Below, piece after piece: positions 1 through 6,212 of a stretch of DNA of 8,462 nucleotides (position 1 is its first letter; each line of letters opens with the position of its first letter). Source of the DNA: an uncultured Mycoplasmatota bacterium (GTDB lineage: Bacteria; Bacillota_I; Bacilli_A; RF39; UBA660); NCBI GenBank assembly GCA_900553045.1, contig USBW01000020.1, forward strand, positions 1-8,462, read 5' to 3'. Both the position numbers and the translations under genes were made by a program. The notes beneath the pieces were generated by a model, which did no database searches, was not told where the DNA came from, and was given only the letters and a program-made list of their open reading frames with translations.

Positions 1-1
1 A

Positions 2-2770
2 CAAGAAGCAGTTGATGCTTTAATCGACAATGGTCGTCGTGGTAAGAGTGTAACTGGCGCAGGAAATCGTGCTTTGAAATCTTTATCAAGTATGTTAAAA
101 GGAAAACAAGGTCGTTTCCGTCAGAACTTATTAGGAAAACGTGTTGACTATTCAGGTCGTTCTGTAATCGTTGTAGGACCATCATTAAAGATGTATCAAT
201 GTGGTCTTCCAAAAGGAATGGCTCTTGAGTTATTTAAACCTCATGTTATTCATGGTTTAGTTGAACGTGACATTGCTCATAATATTAAAGCTGCTAAGAA
301 GCTTATTGAAAACCAAGACGAAAGAGTTTGGGACGTAGTTGAAGATGTTATTAAAGAACATCCAATTATGTTAAACCGTGCTCCAACGTTACATAGACTT
401 GGTATTCAAGCATTTGAACCAAAATTAATTGGTGGTAAAGCAATTCGTTTACATCCACTTGTTTGTCCTGCTTTCAACGCTGACTTCGATGGTGACCAAA
501 TGGCTGTTCATGTACCACTTTCTGAAGAAGCTCAAGCAGAAGCTCGTATATTAATGCTTGGTGCTAACAATATTTTACATCCAAAAAGTGGTGAGCCAGT
601 TGTAACACCTGCTCAAGACATGGTTTTAGGTAATTACTACTTAACTATGGAAGAAGAAGATCCAGAAAATGAGGGAAGAATTTTTAAAGATGTCAACGAA
701 GCATTGATGGAGTATGAACGTGGAGATTTACCTCTTCATACTAGAATAGCTTTGCGTACTAATTCTTTCAAACATAAATTATTTACTGAGGAGCAAGCTA
801 ACAAATATTTAGTTACTACTGTTGGTAAGTTAATTTTCAATGAAATTTTACCAGATACATTCCCATATATTAATGAACCAACTAAAGATAATATTACTAA
901 TTGTACCCCTAATAAATACTTTATAGCTCCTGGTGTTAATATTAAGGAAGCGATCAAAGAAATGCCTTTGGTTAGTCCTTTCCCAGTTAAAACTTTAAAA
1001 GATATTATTGCTCAGATCTTTAAATTATATAAGACTACTGAAACTTCAGTAATGCTTGATAAGTTAAAAGATTTAGGATTTAAATATTCAACAATTTCTG
1101 GTACTACAATGTCTGTTCATGATGTTGCTGTTTCTAAAAATAAACCACAGATTATTGCTGATAGTAAGAAGATGGTTGACAAGATTAATAAACAGTATGC
1201 TCGTGGATTGATCACTGAGGAAGAAAGGTTTGAATCTGTTATTAAAGTTTGGGATAAAGCTAAAGCTCAAGTTCAAAAAGAACTTGAACAAATTGCTGAT
1301 GAAAGTGTCAATAATCCAATCTTTATCATGATGAAGTCCGGTGCTCGTGGTAAAATATCACAGTTCGTTCAACTTTCTGGTATGCGTGGTTTGATGACTA
1401 AACCAGGTGGAAAAGTTATTGAAATTCCAGTTATTTCATCATTTAAAGAAGGATTATCAGTATCTGAGTTCTTCTTATCTACCCACAGTGCTCGTAAAGG
1501 TAGTGCTGATACTGCTTTAAATACAGCATCAAGTGGTTACTTAACAAGAAGACTTGTTGATGTTTCTCAAGACGTTATTGTTAAAGAAGAAGATTGTGGT
1601 ACAGACTTCGGTGTTGTAGTAACACCATTTATCAATGAAAAAGATGGTACTGTAATTGAAGGATTATATGATCGTATTGTTGGTCGTTATACTAGTAAAA
1701 AGGTTGTTGATCCTACAACTAAAGAAGTTATCATTGATAAAAACGAATTTATTACTGAAAAGATTGCTGATCGTATTGTTCAAGCAGGTATTGATAAAGT
1801 TGAGATTAGAAGTGTTCTTACTTGTAATACGGCTAATGGTGTCTGCCAAAAATGTTATGGTCGTAACTTAGCAACTGGTAACTTAGTAGAAATTGGTGAA
1901 GCAATTGGTATTATGGCTGCTCAATCAATCGGTGAACCAGGTACCCAACTTACCATGCGTACTTTCCATACCGGTGGAGTTGCTGGTGGCGAAGATATCA
2001 CTCAAGGTTTACCTCGTGTTGAAGAGTTGTTTGAGGCTCGTAATCCAAAAGGTCAAGCAACAATTGCTACAATTGCTGGTAAAGTCACTAAGATCGTTGA
2101 AGATCATGGTAAGTATAAAATTACTATTAAGAATAAAGTCGATGAAGTTGAACACGTAACTAATTATGCTGCTAAATTATTAGTTCAAAAAGGTGATGAA
2201 GTTAATCCTGGAGATCGTTTAACTGAAGGTAATATTTCTCCAAAAGAGTTGTTAGCTGTTACAGATCCTATCACAGCTCAACAATATATTTTGAAGGAAA
2301 TTCAAAAAGCTTATCGTTCTCAAGGTGTTGATATTTCTGATAAGCATATCGAAGTTGTAGTTAAACGTATGATTTCTAAAATCCGTATTTATGATGGCGG
2401 TGAGACTAACTTACTTATTGGTTCAGTTGTAAGTATTCGTGAGTTTACTGATATCAACAAGGATGCTATTATTCATGGTAAGAGACCTGCTGTTGGTAAA
2501 CCAATTTTACTTGGTATTACTAAGGCATCTCTTGAAACTGATTCATTCTTATCAGCAGCATCATTCCAAGAGACAACAAGAGTTCTTACTGATGCTTCTA
2601 TTAAAGGTAAGATCGATACTTTACAAGGACTTAAGGAAAATGTTATTATCGGTAAGTTAATTCCAGCAGGTACTGGAGCAAAACAATATCGTGATGTTTC
2701 CTATGAACTTGCTAAGCCTTATTTAGCAGAAGATGCGTATGAAACTTTAAAAGATGAATTTCAGGCTTAA
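2..2770 (+). CDS. rpoC: DNA-directed RNA polymerase subunit beta' (5' end missing)
   Basis: This is the catalytic beta' subunit of RNA polymerase. The gene is open from the window edge, frame starting at base 2, giving 922 residues. By comparison with E. coli beta' numbering, about 300 N-terminal residues (clamp and N-terminal zinc finger) lie outside. Visible landmarks, in window residue numbers: the active-site motif NADFDGDQ at 159-166 with the three Mg-binding aspartates D161, D163 and D165; the bridge helix at about 485-525; the second zinc site with C532, C608, C615 and C618; and the trigger loop starting about residue 636 with [19 protein letters not shown]. The trigger loop has no large insertion, as in Bacillota. 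The C-terminus looks complete, ending after the usual GKLIPAGTG segment. A TTG at 74 is internal, not the start. A strong terminator follows directly. The bridge helix carries unusual substitutions, described separately. Confidence 0.98.
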   Translation, partial: QEAVDALIDNGRRGKSVTGAGNRALKSLSSMLKGKQGRFRQNLLGKRVDYSGRSVIVVGPSLKMYQCGLPKGMALELFKPHVIHGLVERDIAHNIKAAKKLIENQDERVWDVVEDVIKEHPIMLNRAPTLHRLGIQAFEPKLIGGKAIRLHPLVCPAFNADFDGDQMAVHVPLSEEAQAEARILMLGANNILHPKSGEPVVTPAQDMVLGNYYLTMEEEDPENEGRIFKDVNEALMEYERGDLPLHTRIALRTNSFKHKLFTEEQANKYLVTTVGKLIFNEILPDTFPYINEPTKDNITNCTPNKYFIAPGVNIKEAIKEMPLVSPFPVKTLKDIIAQIFKLYKTTETSVMLDKLKDLGFKYSTISGTTMSVHDVAVSKNKPQIIADSKKMVDKINKQYARGLITEEERFESVIKVWDKAKAQVQKELEQIADESVNNPIFIMMKSGARGKISQFVQLSGMRGLMTKPGGKVIEIPVISSFKEGLSVSEFFLSTHSARKGSADTALNTASSGYLTRRLVDVSQDVIVKEEDCGTDFGVVVTPFINEKDGTVIEGLYDRIVGRYTSKKVVDPTTKEVIIDKNEFITEKIADRIVQAGIDKVEIRSVLTCNTANGVCQKCYGRNLATGNLVEIGEAIGIMAAQSIGEPGTQLTMRTFHTGGVAGGEDITQGLPRVEELFEARNPKGQATIATIAGKVTKIVEDHGKYKITIKNKVDEVEHVTNYAAKLLVQKGDEVNPGDRLTEGNISPKELLAVTDPITAQQYILKEIQKAYRSQGVDISDKHIEVVVKRMISKIRIYDGGETNLLIGSVVSIREFTDINKDAIIHGKRPAVGKPILLGITKASLETDSFLSAASFQETTRVLTDASIKGKIDTLQGLKENVIIGKLIPAGTGAKQYRDVSYELAKPYLAEDAYETLKDEFQA

Positions 2771-2781
2771 ATTTGATTATG

Positions 2782-2816
2782 AATAGATGAGAAGATTATC
2801 TTTTCATCTATTTTTT
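2782..2816 (+). terminator. Intrinsic terminator of rpoC
   Basis: Arms at 2782-2795 and 2799-2812 form a 14-bp stem with one G-U pair and a three-base TTA loop. The second arm runs into six consecutive T residues (2811-2816). It starts 12 bases after the rpoC stop. The opposite strand has no U-tract after the stem, so it should work only for rightward transcription. It ends the rpo transcript before the insertion sequence. Confidence 0.9.
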
Positions 2817-2839
2817 GTCTAATGATCAAAATTTAAAAA

Positions 2840-2865
2840 GGTGAAGTAAAGTAAATGTTGGAAAA
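2840..2865 (+). repeat. Left terminal inverted repeat of the IS
   Basis: Aligned without gaps to the reverse complement of 4436-4461, with mismatches only at repeat positions 2, 5, 12, 15 and 20. The shared core reads approximately GTAAARTARATGTKGGAAAA. The similarity continues inside with small gaps: TAAA, then ATAAAAAGAGAA at 2873-2884, against ATAAAAAAGAGAA on the minus strand of 4412-4424. Confidence 0.75.
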
Positions 2866-2884
2866 AATAAAGATAAAAAGAGAA

Positions 2885-2900
2885 TTATATAATTAATATG
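2885..2900 (+). repeat. Subterminal 16-bp repeat, left copy
   Basis: TTATATAATTAATATG here is repeated exactly, in inverted orientation, at 4374-4389. It lies between the left terminal repeat and the transposase stop codon. Part of it (2883-2894) is itself a 12-bp palindrome. A 16-base exact match placed symmetrically inside both ends suggests a subterminal transposase-binding or end-defining sequence, although low complexity (only A/T apart from one G) weakens this. Confidence 0.6.
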
Positions 2901-2907
2901 TTTTTTC

Positions 2908-4308
2908 CTATATTCTTTTGGAAAGAAAATAGTCTAATCTATAATTATCTTGAGGATTAAAACCATTATTATAAACTGGAAATTGTTGATAATATTTTAA
3001 GTCGTTATCATATATTTTGTTAGCTTGGTTTCTGAAATTAGTAATAATTTTTTCTAAATTAAGTTTTTTGTAAGTAGCTTCATCAGTTTTAAACTTATAA
3101 TATATTTCTTCAGTTAACTTAATATTATTAGCTTTCATAGTAAGCAATTGTACAGTATTTTCAAGACCATCAAAAGAATAAGCATGGGGTCTAGAAGTAA
3201 TAAATTTAGCATATTTATTTGAAATATGGCCTTCCATAGAACAATGGCATTTATAATCAGGGTGCTGTTGATTAATAATACCATCTATATGATTTAATAA
3301 GTATTTTTGTTGTTTAAGCATCATGTTTTTCTGATCTGGATAAAGTTGACACTGAGCTTTTACTAAAAGTTTAAATTCATCAATCATTTTGTTTCTTAAA
3401 TAATTATCAGCAATTTCAGTAAGCATAGGTTCTTTTTTAAAAATGTAATTTAGAGATTTTTTATAATGAAAAGAGTCTAAAACAAAAATAATATTAGGGA
3501 AAGCAATATCGTAATTAGTAATCCAAGAACCGCCGTCACTAGATAAAAATATTTTTTCAATCTTGCTTAAGTCATAAGTTGAATCTAAATATCGATAAGT
3601 TTCTTCCCATAATTTATCAGTTTTTAAAATTGATGAAGCAATGTAATGAGTGTTTTTCAATTGCTTTTTATTAACAAAATTTTCTTTGTGACCTTCATGA
3701 GTAAGAATTACAGGAACAATCTTATTTTTAATACCAGGACTTCTTGACTGAATATTAGCATGGACTTCATCAGCTTCAATATATAAAACTTTAGGTGTTT
3801 TTCTGATTGTTGGTGGTTCAACATAGTTATAATTTATACTTTTAATTTTAGTAGAAATAGTTTGTCTTGATACTTCATAGTTTGGAATAGAATTTTTAGA
3901 AGACCAGCTAATTCCATTATCTAAAGCATTATTAATTAAATTAACTTCAGCAGATAAAGACATTTTTGCCCATTTATCAATACCTAAATAATCTTCTAAA
4001 TAACTATAATATTGATATTTGCCATTAACTTTCTTTTTTGACTTATAATAAGTCTTATTAAAAGTTATTAAACCGAGGGAAGTGATTAAGGTCCGTGACC
4101 GGATTTGCTGTACATAATATAGCTCCTTTCTCTCTTTAGAATTTTTGTATTCTAAATCTAGATATTCTAAGATGTTAGCTAGTATATCTAAATTAAGGGT
4201 ATTAGTAGAATTAGAAATATTATGTTCCAATTCATGTAGAAATAAATTATTTTCTAAAATCTTATTTAAATGGTTAACAAAACTGTTAAAAAGTGATATT
4301 ATATTCAT
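2908..4308 (-). CDS. UPF0236 family transposase (ISLre2 type), full length
   Basis: A 466-residue protein that should cut and join the element's ends by a DDE-type mechanism. Its family signatures are present in the expected order: LYIEADEVHANIQ at 175-187, with the first acidic residue D180; IFLSSDGGSWI at 253-263, with D258; DSFHYKKSL at 278-286; and CSMEGHISNKYAKFITSRP at 356-374, with E359. D180, D258 and E359 are my assignment of a DDE triad from motif order, not shown directly. The length is typical for the family and no frameshift or stop interrupts it, so it may be active. The start ATG (4306-4308) is preceded on its strand by AAGGAG at a rather long spacing of 11 bases. It is transcribed toward rpoC and divergently from the 4534 gene. 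No strong terminator follows, only an AT palindrome and scattered T-runs. Confidence 0.93.
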   Translation of the reverse strand: MNIISLFNSFVNHLNKILENNLFLHELEHNISNSTNTLNLDILANILEYLDLEYKNSKERKELYYVQQIRSRTLITSLGLITFNKTYYKSKKKVNGKYQYYSYLEDYLGIDKWAKMSLSAEVNLINNALDNGISWSSKNSIPNYEVSRQTISTKIKSINYNYVEPPTIRKTPKVLYIEADEVHANIQSRSPGIKNKIVPVILTHEGHKENFVNKKQLKNTHYIASSILKTDKLWEETYRYLDSTYDLSKIEKIFLSSDGGSWITNYDIAFPNIIFVLDSFHYKKSLNYIFKKEPMLTEIADNYLRNKMIDEFKLLVKAQCQLYPDQKNMMLKQQKYLLNHIDGIINQQHPDYKCHCSMEGHISNKYAKFITSRPHAYSFDGLENTVQLLTMKANNIKLTEEIYYKFKTDEATYKKLNLEKIITNFRNQANKIYDNDLKYYQQFPVYNNGFNPQDNYRLDYFLSKRI

Positions 4309-4349
4309 TGAGAAAACAACTCCTTAAAACCTATAAGCTTCGAGTTTTT

Positions 4350-4359
4350 ATTTAGGTCT
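4350..4359 (+). repeat. 10-bp inverted repeat, copy A (ATTTAGGTCT)
   Basis: Exact reverse complement of AGACCTAAAT at 4469-4478. This copy lies inside the IS, in the untranslated leader of the transposase gene, about 40 bases upstream of its start codon. The two copies are separated by 109 bases. Confidence 0.5.
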
Positions 4360-4373
4360 GTATATTTTTGTTT

Positions 4374-4389
4374 CATATTAATTATATAA
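4374..4389 (-). repeat. Subterminal 16-bp repeat, right copy
   Basis: Exact inverted copy of 2885-2900. On the minus strand it contains TATAAT, which could also serve as the -10 box of the transposase promoter, so transposase binding here could repress its own gene. That last point is inference. Confidence 0.6.
4381..4386 (-). promoter_or_regulatory. Possible -10 box of the transposase gene
   Basis: On the minus strand this reads TATAAT, about 70 bases upstream of the transposase ATG. No good -35 is found at 16-18 bases (best are ACTCAA or CACTCA). Transcription is thus probably weak, which is common for IS genes, or starts elsewhere. The box lies inside the subterminal repeat. Confidence 0.35.
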
Positions 4390-4435
4390 CAGTTTTAAAT
4401 TTTTGAGTGTTTTCTCTTTTTTATGCATTAATTTA

Positions 4436-4461
4436 TTTTCCCACATCTATTTTACTACATC
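4436..4461 (-). repeat. Right terminal inverted repeat of the IS
   Basis: Minus-strand partner of the repeat at 2840-2865 (21 of 26 identical). It lies about 130 bases upstream of the transposase start codon and 16 bases before the -35 box of the neighbouring plus-strand gene. The IS end therefore sits right at the edge of that gene's promoter without breaking it. Confidence 0.75.
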
Positions 4462-4468
4462 AGTTTAA

Positions 4469-4478
4469 AGACCTAAAT
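4469..4478 (-). repeat. 10-bp inverted repeat, copy B, touching a -35 box
   Basis: AGACCTAAAT is the inverted partner of 4350-4359. Its last base is the first T of the TTGACA -35 box at 4478-4483. A protein bound here would be well placed to control the 4534 gene, and a second bound copy in the transposase leader could link the two divergent genes. The role is inferred; chance is possible in AT-rich DNA, although the GGTCT core is less AT-rich than its surroundings. Confidence 0.45.
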
Positions 4479-4506
4479 TGACAAAATTTAATAATTATGG
4501 TAAAAT
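4478..4506 (+). promoter_or_regulatory. Strong sigma-A type promoter of the unknown gene
   Basis: A perfect -35 TTGACA (4478-4483), a 17-base spacer, and an extended -10 TGGTAAAAT (hexamer TAAAAT at 4501-4506). The -10 box ends 27 bases before the ATG at 4534. This is the best promoter in the window. It lies outside the IS terminal repeat, so expression belongs to the gene and not to the element. Confidence 0.88.
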
Positions 4507-4533
4507 ACAACTCAATCTTAAGGGGGAGAAAAA

Positions 4534-5982
4534 ATGGAGAACAATTTTGAAAAGAAAAAGTATAAATACAATTTAGAATTCGATCGCAAGTGTTATGAAA
4601 TAGGGCAAAAAGCTGCTTGGCAGAGCAATGAAATGATAAGAATAGCTAGTAAAATGGGTATTTTTGTCAATAAAAATGAAATTTTAAGATGTGCTAAACG
4701 TTATGCTAGTGCCATGGAAAATGTTGGTTATAAAGAAATCAAAGCTAAAGTGGAGACTGGTAATAAAATTCAAAAAGAAAAAGAGTATCAATTTACCAAA
4801 TTTTTATATGAATCATTGCTTTATTACAAAAATGACAATGTAAAGAAAAAAGAACTTGCTAAAAGATTGGGAATGAGTCTTGAGACTGTCAGAAATAAAG
4901 CCTTAAAATATGCCGAGAATCATCTTGGCCTTTCTAAGGAACAAGCAAAGAAACAATTAGAGTCAACTCAAACTTTAGAAAATAATAGCAGTTACGACAA
5001 ATATAAAAATGTTATTGAAAAAATGATTACAATAACTAAAGCTAAAGACTTAATTTTATTTTTATATTCTGTTGACAATCGTTTTTCTAATAAACAAGGT
5101 AATGATCGTACTAGCGATAAAGCTATAGATGTTGCTAACTTATCAAGATATGTATATTTATACTGTAAAGAAAAAAACAATCCAAAATTAGAGGCTAGTT
5201 TACAAAAAAAAGTTGAGTTCTATCGCGAATATGTTAGAAAAAGAAAACAAGCTAAAGTAAATGAAAAAAGAACAACAGCAGGAGAAAGCAGAACTGTTCG
5301 CATTATCAAAGAACTTATTATTAGTGGCGAGCCATATAAGAAGTTTATTAGAACCAAAGGGATGAATTTAGTCGAATTTGATAGAAAATTAAATTTATTG
5401 AAAGAAACTGATGAGGATTTATACAAAGATTGCCTTAATTATATTAAGTGGTGTGAGAAGGAAGAAAAACTACGTGTTCAAAATGACGTAGCTATCTTAA
5501 AAAAATGTATTGCTTATATTAAAAATGGAATAGTTGTCAATGGTAAAAAACGTGATTTTACAATAATAGACTTATATGTTTTTTCAGGAAAAGTCGCTAA
5601 AGAGATCTATGAATTACTATGCTATTTAACTAGCGAAGAGAGAACTTGTCTTTCAACTTTCCTTCAATTTAGAAGTGAAACAGAATATTATAAACGTAAA
5701 GAAAAAGATGGATTATATTCTAGTGAAAAAGAAATTTTGAAGGGTAATTATTATATTAATATTAAAGACCAAGATGGTAATATTGTCACTCAAAGGGAGA
5801 TCTCTCAAAAAGAAAAAGAAGCAATAATGCGCTTCCTACATGAAAAAACAGCGATCGTAGTTAATCAAAGATTTTTTAATATAGCAAAGCATTTGTATGA
5901 GGATGGCAATTTGTTTGCAATTGATAAAAGTATTTATGCAGATCCAGAAGACAACCAAGAAAGAGATAAGAAAAGACGATAA
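4534..5982 (+). CDS. Unrecognised lysine-rich protein, possibly with several HTH-like segments
   Basis: I do not recognise this 482-residue protein. It appears soluble and mostly helical: no signal peptide, no clear membrane span, and many Lys, Glu, Tyr and Asn residues, ending in a basic tail (RDKKRR). The clearest element is a helix-turn-helix-like stretch at 104-126 (KKKELAKRLGMSLETVRNKALKYA), resembling sigma region 4 or a transposase HTH. Weaker segments of similar spacing occur at about 33-58, 266-290, 338-362 and 423-454, so it may be a chain of small DNA-binding modules. No enzymatic motif is visible. The start is well supported: AGGGGGAG at 4521-4528, five bases before the ATG, with a near-consensus promoter upstream. 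It is a single-gene unit ending in its own terminator. Its position beside an IS suggests accessory DNA, but it is not IS cargo. A regulatory or DNA-binding role is only a guess. Confidence 0.85.
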   Translation: MENNFEKKKYKYNLEFDRKCYEIGQKAAWQSNEMIRIASKMGIFVNKNEILRCAKRYASAMENVGYKEIKAKVETGNKIQKEKEYQFTKFLYESLLYYKNDNVKKKELAKRLGMSLETVRNKALKYAENHLGLSKEQAKKQLESTQTLENNSSYDKYKNVIEKMITITKAKDLILFLYSVDNRFSNKQGNDRTSDKAIDVANLSRYVYLYCKEKNNPKLEASLQKKVEFYREYVRKRKQAKVNEKRTTAGESRTVRIIKELIISGEPYKKFIRTKGMNLVEFDRKLNLLKETDEDLYKDCLNYIKWCEKEEKLRVQNDVAILKKCIAYIKNGIVVNGKKRDFTIIDLYVFSGKVAKEIYELLCYLTSEERTCLSTFLQFRSETEYYKRKEKDGLYSSEKEILKGNYYINIKDQDGNIVTQREISQKEKEAIMRFLHEKTAIVVNQRFFNIAKHLYEDGNLFAIDKSIYADPEDNQERDKKRR

Positions 5983-6009
5983 AGTTCTAAAATCTTTATC
6001 GCTTTTTTT
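5977..6009 (+). terminator. Intrinsic terminator overlapping the stop codon of the unknown gene
   Basis: CGATAAAG (5977-5984) pairs with CTTTATCG (5994-6001) as an 8-bp stem with a nine-base loop, followed by C and seven T residues (6003-6009). The TAA stop (5980-5982) is inside the first arm. It separates this gene from uvrB. Confidence 0.82.
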
Positions 6010-6053
6010 ATAAAATTTAAAGGATATTTAGGTTATATTGTTAATATTTATAT

Positions 6054-6065
6054 GAACCGTTGCTC
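6054..6065 (+). promoter_or_regulatory. Weak candidate LexA (SOS) box upstream of uvrB
   Basis: GAACCGTTGCTC fits the Gram-positive SOS core GAAC-N4-GTTC at 7 of 8 fixed bases. It lacks the flanking C and G of the full consensus and lies 26 bases upstream of the -35 box, not over the promoter. uvrB is often under LexA in Bacillota, which is the main reason to record it. Confidence 0.2.
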
Positions 6066-6091
6066 ATCTTTTGCTATTTCAATTTGTTTTC

Positions 6092-6120
6092 TTGTTTTAC
6101 TATCTCATAAGTGCTAAAAT
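6092..6120 (+). promoter_or_regulatory. Promoter of uvrB
   Basis: The -35 is TTGTTT (6092-6097), the spacer 17 bases, and the extended -10 TGCTAAAAT (hexamer TAAAAT at 6115-6120). It leaves a leader of roughly 85 bases. The leader contains only small possible hairpins (for example AAGGC at 6145-6149 with GCCTT at 6171-6175), and I see no known riboswitch. Confidence 0.72.
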
Positions 6121-6201
6121 AAGTTAAGCAAGATGTCTTGTTAAAAGGCAAAGTTATTAGGAATGGTTAAGCCTTCAAAAATCTTTAATTTATGAAATAT
6201 C

Positions 6202-6208
6202 AAGGAGG
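6202..6208 (+). promoter_or_regulatory. Ribosome binding site that sets the uvrB start
   Basis: AAGGAGG lies four bases before the ATG at 6213. An earlier in-frame ATG at 6192 would add seven residues, but it would place this site inside the coding region and has no ribosome binding site of its own. The protein from 6213 begins MFELVS, the usual UvrB N-terminus. Confidence 0.88.
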
Positions 6209-6212
6209 AATT

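Larger units (their letters stand above)
2832..4469 (-). mobile_element. ISLre2-type insertion sequence
   Basis: A single-gene element of about 1.6 kb. It contains a full-length UPF0236-type transposase on the minus strand, bounded by imperfect terminal inverted repeats. Reading inward, 2840-2865 matches the reverse complement of 4436-4461 at 21 of 26 positions with no gap. The match can be extended outward to a TTTAAA on each side (2832-2837 and 4464-4469). The exact ends are therefore uncertain: either about 2840/4461 or 2832/4469. No clean target-site duplication is visible. With ends at 2840/4461 the adjoining 9-mers agree at 6 of 9, which is weak in such AT-rich DNA. The element sits between the rpoC terminator and the promoter of the next gene, so it disrupts neither. 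It carries no passenger gene. Confidence 0.8.

Noticed and set aside
736..2660. Several open frames of 61-88 codons on both strands within rpoC
   Set aside because: They overlap strongly conserved rpoC coding sequence, lack ribosome binding sites and read as low-complexity shadow translations.
4145..4327. A 60-codon plus-strand frame at the 5' end of the transposase gene
   Set aside because: It lies opposite conserved transposase sequence and shows no recognisable protein features.
4309..4533. A CRISPR array or tandem-repeat locus in the AT-rich divergent intergenic region
   Set aside because: The repeats found are isolated inverted pairs explained by IS ends and a possible operator; there are no regularly spaced units.
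4992..5426. Minus-strand frames of 62 and 68 codons inside the unknown gene
   Set aside because: They are hydrophobic shadow translations of a lysine-rich gene; the plus-strand gene has promoter, ribosome binding site and terminator.
6192..6212. An upstream ATG for uvrB adding seven residues
   Set aside because: The AAGGAGG site lies after it and serves the ATG at 6213, and the family N-terminus begins MFELVS.
6121..6212. A riboswitch or T-box in the uvrB leader
   Set aside because: Only short, weak hairpins are visible, with no conserved T-box or riboswitch core and no terminator stem.
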